The translations under genes were made by a program, and so were the position numbers. From Cyathus striatus (Eukaryota; Basidiomycota; Agaricomycetes; Agaricales; Nidulariaceae), in the NCBI GenBank assembly GCA_025738555.1, contig JAOVFP010000017.1, positions 2,046,001-2,110,000 on the forward strand: a stretch of DNA of 64,000 nt. The letters are read 5' to 3'. A model generated the notes under the pieces. The model did no database searches, had not been told where the DNA came from, and was given only the letters and a program-made list of their open reading frames with translations. This document shows positions 47,088 through 58,236 of this stretch, piece by piece. Each line of letters begins with the position of its first letter. Position 1 is the stretch's first letter.

Positions 47088-47400
47088 GATACAGTAGATC
47101 CCCTGATGAGAACTGGAGAGGATTCTAGTCGTCGCGACGGCTGTGTCAATTTGTCGTGGTTTCTGAGAACTACAAGCGTTGTGTACTCTAGTGAATACAT
47201 GAAATGTAAGTACACTCAGATAGAATAGAAACGTACTCTTTATCACCTGGTCTTGAGGAGTATGCAGTAGAAGGAATAAGTAAGGGATGAGTGTACCATT
47301 AGTAATGATGTAAGCTTAGTGCTATTTGGGTTCTCGAAGTGTAAGCTAACCAGTTATGTAATGCATGTCGCATGCTACCACCAATTATTGGGGGAGCTTG
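47088..47400. other. Upstream region of NACHT 1b
   Basis: Nothing specific recognised; presumed promoter. Confidence 0.3.
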
Positions 47401-48897
47401 CAGGACCCCTGATTATCCCTATAACACTTAGTTGCCAATCCGGACACAACCTGGTGCCATAGGCCCTGGAACTTTGTCGCAATCTGGACATTTTCAGGGG
47501 GAAAGTAACATCAAACTCTGTTCACCTATCCGGACATCGACGGTCAAAAATTTCAGATGTAAGATCCCTGTCTGGACAAATACCAAGCGACTGAATGTTC
47601 ATTGATCATCTGTCACTTTCTTCAATCACCGAATTTCACTGTGGCCAACGTTTTCAATCATTCCCTATTATATACCTGAACAAGCACCGTGCCGATAGTT
47701 CACTCATCTCTTCGAGCCACCTGAATCATAAAGAGGTATTTCTTGCATAGCCAACTAACGCCACCGCAGCACAGCCTGAGCGTGGATAGGCTTGGAATAT
47801 GGTGACTGCTTACCTATGACTGCCCAATGATCAGACAAGACATTCAACATTCAAATTTTCTAGCCATTTCATCCTCTCTTCACTCTCCATTCTCTCACTC
47901 AAGGATGATCTGCACCTCTGTCATGCAGTACTCATGTTCGGCCTTATCTTGTTTTATTCCACTATATAAACTGCTGTATTTGTTCAGGAGAAATTCAACC
48001 AATAATTATCCTGCATCTTGTTGTCAGTCTACACTCTATTTCTATCATTTCATTCATTTCTATATTGGTTACTTTTCACTCACTATGTTGTCCTATTATC
48101 ACTGACAACCTTTTATTTCCATAGAACTCATAGACCCACTTAGAATCCATATCAGGTTTCCTTGCCTGCATAATGAACGATGAATTATTATCATTGATGA
48201 AGACGAGTGAGAGTTTTGCGAGTCTGATTGGATTGACTGTGGAAAACCATTTCCGACCCATAATGTCCTAGTATACATTGCCAAAGCAATTGACCGTAAA
48301 CTAGCCATCCTACTCCAAGCTAGGGCAGAGCTGCTGTTGCATGACACTGCTTCAGTTCATGATGTCCTTCATTTTTCAGTACCTCAACGGGCTAAGGAAC
48401 TACTGCTATATGACAAGTCAGAGTGGTACAACAAAAGCCCACCATTGAGCAGACCTAATATTGTTTTTCATGACCTGATCCCACCTACTAAGTAAGTCTG
48501 ATATTGGCCTTGCCTTGAATACCAAATTCTATATGGACGTATTTTGGGATTTAGAGTCCCAAAAGGTTCAACTCGCAGCAGCACTAAAGATTTTTAATAG
48601 TAGGACAGAAAACAACAATATTTCTGATGATGATGATTGGAATATACATGGCTCTGACAAATTTGTGTCTACCTCATTCTAATATACATAGATTGCTGGT
48701 TTACGTCTTCTGGAAGCTTGATTTCGCAAAATTGAAGAATAAAAATGAAAATACTGATTTTTTGAACTTAGAACACACAATCTGGACAAATCCTGAGCCC
48801 AGCAGGCAAACCTAGCTCTCTGGACAAAATTTCAAAATTTCGTTGATGACAGTCCGAACGAAAATTATTTTTTGAGGAACTAACATCAGGAGTCCTG
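47401..48897. mobile_element. Putative 1.5-kb element with CTGGAC/TCCGGAC subterminal motifs
   Basis: Ends CAGGACCCCTGAT at the left and ATCAGGAGTCCTG at the right are near-perfect inverted repeats. Several ATCTGGACA / ATCCGGACA motifs cluster within about 200 bp of each end. No target duplication is evident, so the assignment is tentative. It contains a coding remnant at 48170-48495. Confidence 0.5.
48170..48495 (+). pseudogene. Unrecognised coding fragment inside the 47.4-48.9 kb element
   Basis: The plus frame reads about 105 codons with one TGA (ESDWIDCGKPFPTHNV, VYIAKAIDRKLAILLQ, ELLLYDKSEWYNKSP), a believable amino-acid composition unlike the antisense frames. No family recognised. It may be the remains of element cargo or transposase. 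Confidence 0.4.
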
Positions 48898-49032
48898 GTC
48901 TGACGGGGTCAATGACAACACTGGCTCCACATGGGTGTAAAGCTTGTATATATAGATTATATATAGATGATACTCATACTTAGTACTTCTCGGCTTTATT
49001 AGATAAGAAGTTTGTAAGAAGCTAGTAGTTAA
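48898..49032. repeat. Left end of cassette unit 1
   Basis: GGGGTCAATGACAACACTG through AAGAAGCTAGTAGTTAA is repeated at 57982-58114. In unit 2 it continues directly into the NACHT 5' region; in unit 1 a 2.18-kb element intervenes. Confidence 0.75.
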
Positions 49033-51209
49033 CACGGCGAACAATCATGTTTCCAAGTGGTTTTGAAGTGGAACCTTCCTTTGAACACCCAGTGTTCGTT
49101 CCAGTTTCAAAAGCGTGTACGCAGTGACTTACCAGCTTGTATGGAACGATTCAGATTTGAACTGGCTTATAGTTCAGCACGTGGAGGCACACATCTAATA
49201 GTCTGACTCAGATTTTACATGTGGTTTGATTGTGGTATGGCAGTTCACAACGACGCCTACATCATGAGGCATCCATCTCTGCTCACACTGACCCCATCAT
49301 CTGCCCACAGGTTCTAGCTATCTATTGTCAATGTCCCTGCACATTCCTTTATGCAGCCAGCAACACTCTTCGTCTGTGTTTGGGCCAAAGGTACTCTATC
49401 GGAGAGCATCACTATATTTCTTGGCTATTTACACCAAGGTCATCCTTTTGTGGAGCACCTTCGCATGCAACACTAACCACATTTTCCACCACCATCTTCG
49501 TCACACCCTGTCGGAGAGCATCTTCATCCGCTAGTCTCTTCATCTGTGTTTGCACCAATGTCACCCATCTGTGGAGTGTGTTCGCATGTGATGCCAACCC
49601 CATTGTCCACAAATGTGACAGCAGTCTTGAGTGTCAGAACTCAGTATTCAGGCGAAATAGTAGATAAATATGCTAATATGTATTTCAAATAGTTTCATAT
49701 GCAAAAATGTGTACAAATACCTAGCGACTGTAACCACTGTATGACCCAGCGCGCCCTAATGTATCCAGAACTGCCATAAATCCCACCATATTGTACAGAA
49801 AATTCACTACACGAACCGAGGGACAGCGATAACCATGGATATGGGGGTAGAATAAGTGCAGGAATGAGGAGAAGACAAAGAATACTAGGAAAGAGCACTG
49901 GTATAGAGGTAGACGACTGTCGTTCGTCTCCCCCACTATGACATCACGTGACGCATGCCAAATTCGGAAATACTTTCCTACGATACTGCAGAGCACACCA
50001 TTTCTTGTCTGTAAGATGTATCATGCATAGTACCGTAGTACAGTTGGTTTAAACGTCCGGACAAGGTCGAGCGTTCAAATGCTTCGTGTGATTTTTTATT
50101 TTTGTGTCATAGTGGAGGAGGCGAACGATATTCTGAACGTCAAGAGCAAGTGGAAAAGGCTGTCCTCGTTGTCGTCCTCTTAGGCCCTTTGAAGTCTTCT
50201 TGTAGGCTCCATAGGCTAGAGTCGTTTTATGTGACGGTATAGGCGTTGTGAGGAGCATATGGCGAAAACGGTGTAAGTCTCGGAAACGATGGGATCATAG
50301 TGTATGGTGTACCAGCTGCACCATATGCAGTTTTGTCTTCTAGTGGATGTGGTGCCGCGTGCGTACATTGTGCATACGCATAATGCATTGGTAAGGCATA
50401 TCAGGAGAAGGTGTAGTGTACCTGCTGGTCGTGTGCATGGTTTCCCTGTGCATATATCTTGTGAAGCAATGTTTTCCATGGCTAGAGACTCCAGGAGTGA
50501 TTTTACACAGTGAATTCGCCTCCTATAATCTTTATTCCGCCCACAAAGCCTTGGTTCTACATCTTGGCAGCGAAATCGTCACTCGTATTACTCAACATAT
50601 GCGTAACCTCGTTTTACAATGAGCCGATATACTTATACAGGATACCGACAGGCGCGAGCGGCCACCGCTGGTTGCTGAAATCATCACTGGACAGGAGTGA
50701 ATTACTGAAATACAACAGAAACATAAAAGATCACGCGAAGCATTCAAGTGCTCGACCTTGTCAATCAAGTATAAATTCGAGGACGTTTAAACCAACTGCA
50801 CTACGGTACTATACCTGATACTTACATCTTACAGACAAGAAATGGTGCGCTCTGTAGTATCGTAGGAAAATATTTCCGAATCTAGCATGCGTCACGTGAT
50901 GTCATAGTGGGGGAGACGAACGACAGTCAGAGGTAGACAGAGAGGGGAAGGACACGCGTATTGCGTATGTGTATGTATGTGCTTACTGTTCCGATGATCA
51001 AGGCATCGGTAAATCAGATCGTGTTGAGGCTCGGTTATATCACTCATGTTAAGCTGACTTGGCTTGTCATGACAATTGAACCACCTAGTACACAAGACAG
51101 ATGGAGTATTCACACGTGTCTTTAACGTGTTTTGAAATTGGAATCAACACAGGTTGAACACAGGAATGTTCCACTTTAAAATGATTTGGAACCCTGATTG
51201 TTCGTCGTG
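49033..51209. mobile_element. PIF/Harbinger-like non-autonomous element in the upstream region of NACHT 2-2
   Basis: Imperfect inverted repeats of about 90 bp (CACGGCGAACAATCA at the left; reverse complement of the right end CACGACGAACAATCA). A TAA duplication flanks it (49030-49032, 51210-51212). The uninterrupted paralogue at 58106-58120 reads GTAGTTAAAGTTGG, which shows the empty site. A 3-bp TAA duplication suits PIF/Harbinger. A MULE-like element is nested at 49915-50928. A minus-strand stretch at 49412-49612 (QMKRLADEDALRQGVTK) looks weakly coding and may be a relic. Confidence 0.8.
49915..50928. mobile_element. 1.01-kb MULE-like element with long TIRs
   Basis: Inverted repeats of about 200 bp starting GACTGTCGTTCGTCTCCCCC, with an exact 10-bp duplication AGAGGTAGAC (49905-49914 and 50929-50938). 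Long TIRs and a 10-bp duplication suit Mutator-like elements. Both TIRs contain a tRNA-like stretch (left arm: box A TAGTACAGTTGG at about 50038, box B-like GCGTTCAAATGC at about 50072, then a T-run). No transposase. Confidence 0.8.
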
Positions 51210-51310
51210 TAAAGTTGGTGGTGACGTGTCACTGGTATGTTACCTGCTCAAAGTCTCAAACAACCATATTCATCGTACCATTCCACCTTGGTTCCACCAG
51301 TCGTTCTGGC

Positions 51311-52514
51311 ATGTTCAATAACTATGGCAATCTTATATCGAATGGCCATGCTCGTAGTTATCATCCCAGTAATGCTCCTTCCACAATATCTGCTTGAGGT
51401 ATGGTGCTGACTTATTAATATATTACTAGTGTCAGAAAGGCTGTTGTTGCATTTTGTGAATAAAAAAGCAGAACATGACCCTCATGATCAAACCAAGCCC
51501 AAATGCTACCCACTAACGCGGGAACGCGTTCAACATGAGATAGTTCAATGGGTTAAAAACAAGAGCGAGAAAACTTCCAAAAGTATCTTGTGGGTTTATG
51601 GACCAGAAAAAACAGGTAAATCTGCAATTTCAAGATCCGTGGCTGAAAGAGAAGACATGAAGGACATATTCTGGGGGTTCTACGCATTCTCTCCGTATGC
51701 AAGTGTGAATACAATGGTGCCTACATTGGCACACCAACTTTCCTTCCATGTTCCTGGCATGAAACAGTATATTACTGATGCCATAGATGAAGACTGCGAG
51801 ATATTCACAAAATCTGTGGAAAGACAACTGCAACACCTCATTTTTCAGCCTCTGCAAAATTGCTTCAAACACAACAATAGCAAGCCTCAAAAATTAGGCT
51901 GCATCATTATCGACGGATTGGATCAATGCTCGGAACCCGGAGTTCAATGTTGCATAATACGAAGCATTGTCAATGCTTTATCCCTTTCATCAATCAATTT
52001 ACGCTTCTTGATTTTCAGCCGACCCAAGCCTGAAATTCAAAACACATTCAAGCAGAATGATATAGCTCAATACTGCTCATCATTGGAGCTCAATGAAGAA
52101 TTCAACCCTGATCAAGATATCGAAACTTTTCTTAAAGGCAAGCTTACGGAGATTAGGAGAACTCGAACTCGGCCTTCAATGATTCAGAATGAAGTGTGGC
52201 CTACCGAGAATGACATTATGACTATTGTGAAGAGATCATCTGGACGATTCATATATCCGGTCGCTATTGTTGATTATATAGAAAAGCATAGAGATGATCC
52301 TAGTAGGCAGCTTCAAAGGATTCTAGAAACCTACCCCATTACTAATGAGGGCGATAAAATGGGCGTTCTGCGCGGCATATACGAGGAGTGCGAGAACTAC
52401 TATTATGGGGTGCAATGTGTTCATATTTGCTCTGACATGCCGCTGCTAATAGAGCTGGCATCCATCAAAAACAGTGATGTAGGGTGTGGTCATAGCATTT
52501 GCAGAACACTTTGA
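51311..52514 (+). CDS. Compact NACHT protein, family 2 copy 2, anchor lost by premature stop
   Basis: 380 residues. Exons are 51311-51368 and 51430-52514 (61-nt intron), in phase. Walker A GPEKTGKSAISR, Walker B CIIIDGLDQC (Gln where NACHT proteins usually have Glu), sensor-like LIFSRPKPE. It stops at TGA 52512-52514 directly after SICRTL, where copies 1 and 3 have CGA. The frame stays open beyond it and would encode the hydrophobic tail (YVIPYFTLIIAVFFYLL) before a TAG. So this copy should make a soluble protein lacking the membrane anchor, unless the stop is read through or the gene is dying. The start ATG is shared with the upstream leader MFNNYGNLISNG. A PIF-like element sits about 100 bp upstream of it. 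Confidence 0.8.
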
Positions 52515-53399
52515 CGGTTACTAGGAATGAAGGTGGATGATAGTACCAACAGGTACGTGATACCATATTTCACATTAATCATTGCCGTATTTTTTTATCT
52601 ATTGTAGCAACCGGCAGGGGAATTGACCGGATCCCAAACAGGCCATAAAAATATAAAAGCTGATTAGAGCTGGCTGTTTTTTATGGACGTTGGGTGGATG
52701 TATTCACTTTTCTGTTCTTGTTTTCATGGCACATATACTTAGGCCTTAATCAGACTTATAGGTGATGTCGTATATATATAAGTATGTTGAATGAACGACA
52801 AAGAGAAGGAGAAATTCGTCCTTAGCCCTTATTGACTATCTGTAGTGGTAACTCGGGGATATACTAGAGTGTGATGTCACATCCTACATTTCTCATTTTT
52901 GTTTTTAGCAAATAACGAGATTAGTACATGAAGATAATGTGATGTTGTTAAATAAAAGATGCGGTACTCGAAGTCGCTCACGAAACATCAAAGGCATATT
53001 TGTTGATCAAGCTTGATAGGTTTGTATAGCGTCGTTCGTGGGGCCGCAAAGATGTTACCTACTGGGAACATTCTCATGTATAGCGAGCGACGTTTTACAC
53101 GTAGTTTCTGAATTTTTTGGTGCTAATAAAAGCGTGAAGATATCAAAGTTGGTTCAAGGAGAGCGAGGAAAGCGAGTTTTACCGACTATTTGGACCGGAA
53201 GCTATGACCTTCTCCAACCAAACATGTCAATCCCATCCTGTTCATCGGACGCGTCGACCGACGAACCACCATGTCATTGTCCCGACTCCCATCTACTCCG
53301 GGCTGGCTATTCCCCACATTCCATTATAGTTCTTGACTTTGGATTTCATCTATCTCGTAACATACGCATCAACGCCCTGATACCCTAGACTAGCAGAAC
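52515..53399. repeat. NACHT-ABC spacer, unit 1
   Basis: Nearly identical to 59618-60419 apart from small indels. It contains the lost anchor codons (to about 52607), the SINE-like tail at about 52828 and the GAGCGACGTTT block near 53085. Probably the 3' UTR of the NACHT gene and the promoter of the ABC gene. Confidence 0.6.
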
Positions 53400-55405
53400 A
53401 TGCCCCGCCCACTCCCCCTCCCCCGCATCCTCCTCTGACGATACTCCTCAGCAACAGACCCCAAAACGATAATCAACATCCCAAAGGGCAACATGTGCGC
53501 CCTCGGTGCTGGACCGCGCTCTTCTCCCGTTCTGAATGATGTACAGTGGATTGTGAAAGAAGGCGAAGCATGGGCGGTAGTCGATTCCGGATCAGGAGGA
53601 AAGGATATATTGTTTTGTGTTCGTTCTCCCCTCCTTCTACTTTCTTTACCTAGCTAACAAGTTCTCCTATAGACACTCCAAGGCAGCCTACGCCTATCCC
53701 CCTCCCCACCCGCACCAGGGGGGATATTCCCCTTCCTCACCCTCCCCAATCCAACCCTCGACCCACTCACCAAACTCGGCATAGTGTCATTTACACACCG
53801 CAGTCGCGCAGGCGGTGATTTCTTCGACTATACAGCGCGGTACGGTGCGGTGCGCGACGAGGACCGAGTTACGCTCCGACAGAGCATGTTCCCGCAGTAC
53901 GTTAGGGAACGCAAGCCGTCCCCGTTTGCGGAGGAGGATCGTGTTATGGGTAAGTTTGTGAAGGAGGAAGAGGAGGAGGGGGTGGATGTACCTGAGGACG
54001 AGTTGAAAGTGTTCGAAGAGCTAATTGGGAAGATGGAGTTGAAGGAGTTGTTAGATCTTCCGCTGGTGGCATTGAGTAATAGTCAGATGCGTAGTGCGAG
54101 GATCGTTAAAAGCTGTCTTGAGAAGGCCTGAGTTGTCGCTTTTGGATGAACCGCTGAGTACGTTTCCTCTCTTTCTTTCCTTTCCAATATCGTTACTAAT
54201 AGAATGACAGCGGGGCTAGATACGCACGCACACCCTCTTCTACTCACACTTCTACTCCCGCTACACGAATCACGCGCTCCGAGGATTAAATTGGGATTGC
54301 GAACGCAGGATGTGATTCCGGATTGGATTACGAATGTTGCCGTTTTGCGTGGTGGGGGTGTGATTAGCGGTGAGAGGGGGGAGGTGTTGGAGGAGGTAAG
54401 GAGGCGGGATGGAGGATCCGTCTTTGTTAGTGCTGATCTGCAGAAGGAAGAGGAGGGCACGACGGGGACGGCGGGGAAGGAGGGGACGAAGGAAGGAGAG
54501 GTACTAGTAAAAATGGAGAGTGTTTCCGTGAAATATGGACCACGCGTCGTACGTTCCCGTTTCCCCTCCTCTTCATCCCTCACTAGTCGTGTATACAGGT
54601 ACTCAAAGATATAAACTGGACGATACGACAAGGCGAGAGGTGGCACCTCCAAGGCGCGAACGGTACGTGTCTTATTCTCGGTACTGGTAGGATACGTTTA
54701 ACACGTACTTGAAGGATCTGGAAAGACAACGTTGTTATCTCTGTTGACGGGTGAACATCCAGTCGTGGGTGCAGAAAGGCCTTTGGTTGCCCTCTATTCC
54801 TCGCCCCTCCGCGTCGTCGTCCTCAACACCGGGGCCTTCAACACCCTCCACCTCTCCCTCACCCATACAACAAACCTACCCCCTCCTCCCCCGCCGATCC
54901 ATCCCAACACCCCATCTAAGCCGTCTAATCTCCCACCTCTCTCCAGAGCTATACGACGCCTTCCCGAGAAAACACCCAGGGATGAGTGTATGGGAAGCAG
55001 TTGCAACGGGGTTCGATGGTGGATTTGTATCGAAAGGTCCCGAGGGCCTGGGTGAGCTGTGGGAGGCGGATGAGCAGGAATGGGAGAGGGTATGGGATGA
55101 GAGGAGGAGGCTATGGAGTGTTCTCGATGCACTCTCCCCTCCAACAGGTGACTCCAAAAGGGAATCAGCACAAACCTTTTCAAAAAACCAATTTTCATCC
55201 TTCCTAACATCCCATCAATGACCCATCCTACGAGCGTGCGTGCTCGTAGCACACGCGCCTATTGTTATCCTCAAGAATTCTGGGCCCGAGGGGGCCTTTA
55301 GGAGGGATCAGGCTGTTGTGGTTGTTACGCATTAGGTTGGGGAGGTTCCGTGGGTCCAGGGGAAGGTTAGGAAGTTTGAGTTGGGTGGTGGGGTGGGGGT
55401 TGTGT
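53400..55405 (+). pseudogene. ABC ATPase relic F (both NBDs)
   Basis: The ATG at 53400 is followed after 12 codons by TGA (53436-53438) where copy G has CGA. NBD1 is otherwise recognisable (GGKDILF, FDYTARYGAVRDEDRV, VALSNSQMRSARIV; the signature Gly reads Ser), with a one-base gain before the Walker B region. The D-loop exon (AGLDTHAHPLLLTLL, IKLGLRTQDVIPDW) is open. NBD2 has QGANG then, after an intron, SGKTTLLSLLTGEHP. A two-base loss compared with copy G follows, and later a deletion removes the NBD2 Walker B. Not functional as a transporter-type ATPase. Confidence 0.75.
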
Positions 55406-56198
55406 AGTTCATTTTGACGCACAAACTCTCTCCTTCCCCGTCGTCCAAGGGCCACTGCAAAGGAGGGCCATGGCGCACTGTTTTCTATTCTTTTGACAAG
55501 GCACCTGCAGAGGATTCTGGACGCATTGCAGAGAGTCGAGCCGCCTAAGCCTGATGTCGATTCGAAGAGCGTGCCTATGGTCGACCGGAAGAAGCAGAGG
55601 AACAACGTCGTTTCAGTGAGCGTGAGTCCTGGAATAAGTCGCGTTGGTACCATTGGACCATTGATGGGTGCAGAGTGGAGTGTAGCGGGAGGCTGGGAGG
55701 TAGTATGGTTATGTACATTCTTTTTCTTCACTCTCCACTCAAATAACCACTTGTTTATTACTATAGATACATGCTCTTATATCCCTTCCTACGCATGTTG
55801 GCAAAAAGCACGAACTCGGCGATACAGAGCATGTTGCATGTGTTGTTTTTGCCCATGCCGTTTAAGGTTTCACCCGGGAAGGTGGTCGTGCCGAGTGTGG
55901 GGTTGTCCCGCTTAATGTGAGGGACAATGCTATTGGTGTAGAGAAGGGGAAGGAACAAGCGGAGAGGCTAAAGGCTGAGAAGGAGAAGAAATGGAAGAAA
56001 CGGAAAGGGAAAGAGGATGAACCTCAAGAGTACAGAGGCGAGGAGGTCAGGAGGGCTGTATGGGAGGCTTATGAGGCTGCTTTGAAGGTTTGTGAAGGGG
56101 GGGAGCCTAAGGTTGAGAAAGGGAGGGGAAGTCGGCTGCTTCATAGGTTGTTTGGACTTTCAGCATTAGATTGGATTTGGCCTTTATATTATAAATAA
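55406..56198 (+). pseudogene. SDR C-terminal fragment (copy F)
   Basis: The first exon is open (LTRHLQRILDALQRVEPPKP, VSVSPGISRVGTIGPLMGAE) up to a GTATGG donor near 55703. In the second exon a deletion removes about 35 bp around the GALYAECGVV motif and shifts the frame relative to copies E and G. The Lys/Glu-rich tail and the LSALDWIWPLYYK end are kept. Confidence 0.5.
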
Positions 56199-56800
56199 TA
56201 AGTAGTACAAGTCTGTACAATGTATATGACTTCAACAACACCCCAGTGAGCTGTATTCTTATTTCGGTGACAACAAACGCAGCTTGTTAAACCATTGTCC
56301 CTTTCTATTTGTCGTAGTATCTTCTTCATGTTCCTCATTGACCGACCCCTCTCTTGTTAGTGGAGCACTAAATAATGAACGACATGCTATATGTAACTTA
56401 GACTCAGGCCTTCCTGCAAGTAGGCACTGTCCATGGCTTACAAGGATGACCAGCTATATGTATTATGCAATTTACCAAAGTAGTTTACAGAAGTTATATG
56501 TGGTGGAATTAGCTCACGAAATCTAGTGTTGGACTCTGATCATCCGTATCATCCGGTGTAAAAAGAACAGGTGCCTGAAGCCACAGTTCACCAAGCCTTC
56601 AAGGGTGAAGTGCGTTGCTGCATCAGAATCCTTCATAGGCGTCTTTAATCCTAGTCCAGGCATTGCTAGTGGCGACGAAGGTGGGGGCAATGACTATATT
56701 GATGGTGGTGGTATCAGTGGGAAAGATAGTGAGGAAGATGAAGAATAAGACATACAGTATCATCCTCTACACAATGCTTAGAATTGCCAATCGTGTAGGC
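56199..56800 (+). repeat. 3' flank of cassette unit 1
   Basis: Identical in order to 63408-64000: the AAGTCTGTACAA block, then a short open stretch (RVKCVAASESFIGVF, GIASGDEGGGNDY, SEEDEE stop at about 56746) that may be the C-terminus of a lost gene, with an acidic tail. No family recognised. Confidence 0.6.
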
Positions 56801-57976
56801 TGAAGCCTGGACAAGCCAGTGCCGAAGGTCCCTCAGTCACGCTTCCCAGAGGAGGCTCAGTGCAATCACTGGCAGCACAAATAACCTCCTATTTTGACTC
56901 CTGAGGCCTGAGTCTTGACGCTGAGTTCGATCACCCTATTGCGAAGCTTTGCGTTTTGATGGGCAGTGGTGGTAAGAGGCGCGAGGGATGGGAGGTGTAC
57001 GATGGTTGATGTATCCTTCGTACGTGTTGTTCGTTTGCGTGGAGATCCCGTCAATGGCGATGATGGTGATAATTGACGAGGCCGAGGACTCAGGGAAGAT
57101 GAAGACTGATGGCGAGGAAGGCGGTGGTGGTAACAAGGGAGTGGATGGTGTGTTGCCTTTATCAGGGTTGCATAGCGAAGTCACCAGCTTTCGAATCTCC
57201 AGCCGCTGCGGTATTCTCTCAATCGTGGTGCTTGAGGTTCTTAAAATGTCGGGTTTACGTTGACATGTTCGAAGAACTCTACCAGTGATGGTCATAGTTT
57301 CTAATGAGACCTGCCTTAGTGGTTTCAACGATATGAGTGAAGCTGTAGCTTACTTGTTTTCATTGTGTATCGAAGCTGCCTCAAGCAACTGAGACCCTCC
57401 CGATCCCCCAACTATAACTCAACACCTACTTCTAGTCAACTAGCTGTCAGTCCCCTTCCAACAGCACAGGTCAGCGGTCAGCGAACCCACCAATCTAATG
57501 ATAGGTTATGATAAAATACAAATCAGAATGAAGTGTAGAAACAACAGGAAAAGAACTAACCAAATGGTTATCGTTATGAATCGACATCGATGAAGAACAG
57601 CTGTTGGCAAATTCAAATTGTCAGTGCGTCAGCCGCCAACACATTACAGTGGTCACAAAGTGCCACTCAAAAGCTGTTTAAATGCTCGTGCAACAAACAA
57701 GAATCTTTCGACAAGAATCAAGAAATTGAAGAGGAGAGCAATAGCTCGTGTCCAGTCCGCATTTACGATCTCAACCGGACTTATTTCCCATGTTTGAGCT
57801 CGTCCGGTCCATTCCAACGAGCTCAAGACAAAAATGTAGCTCGGTCCAGTCCAGCTCGGTCCGCAGCAACACTAGTTTGATCAAACCGACTTTAAGACCA
57901 AACCATCGAACTTACTCGGATGGTCGATGGTTGGCACATCACTGTTGACGGTCAATCACTGACTCCGATCTTTTGA
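56801..57976. other. Spacer between the cassette units
   Basis: Opposed open frames at 56936-57328 (minus) and 56988-57263 (plus) overlap; neither shows a recognised motif, and the repetitive Pro/Ser/Thr of one is the antisense of the other. 57.75-57.87 kb has repeated AGCTCGGTCCAG-type motifs that may be the end of an element. Confidence 0.35.
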
Positions 57977-58236
57977 CTGATGGGGTCAATGACAACACTG
58001 TCTCCACATGGGTGTAAAGCTTGTATATCTAGATTATAGTGTATATAGATAATACCCATACTTAGTACTTCTCGGCTTTATTAGATAAGAAATTTGTAAG
58101 AAGCTAGTAGTTAAAGTTGGTAGTGACATATCACTGGTATGTTACCTGCTCAAAGTCTCAAACAACCATATTCATCGTACCATTCCACCTTGGTTCCACC
58201 AGTCATTCTGGCGTGTTCAATAACTCTGGCAATCGT
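57977..58236. repeat. Left end of cassette unit 2 (NACHT 2-3 5' region)
   Basis: The uninterrupted form of the sequence that in unit 1 is split by the PIF/Harbinger-like element: 57982-58114 matches 48900-49032, and 58113-58236 matches 51210-51341. Confidence 0.75.

Noticed and set aside
56936..57328. 130-codon minus-strand ORF between the cassette units
   Set aside because: Low-complexity Pro/Ser/Thr composition and an overlapping sense ORF of like length; no motif to choose between them.
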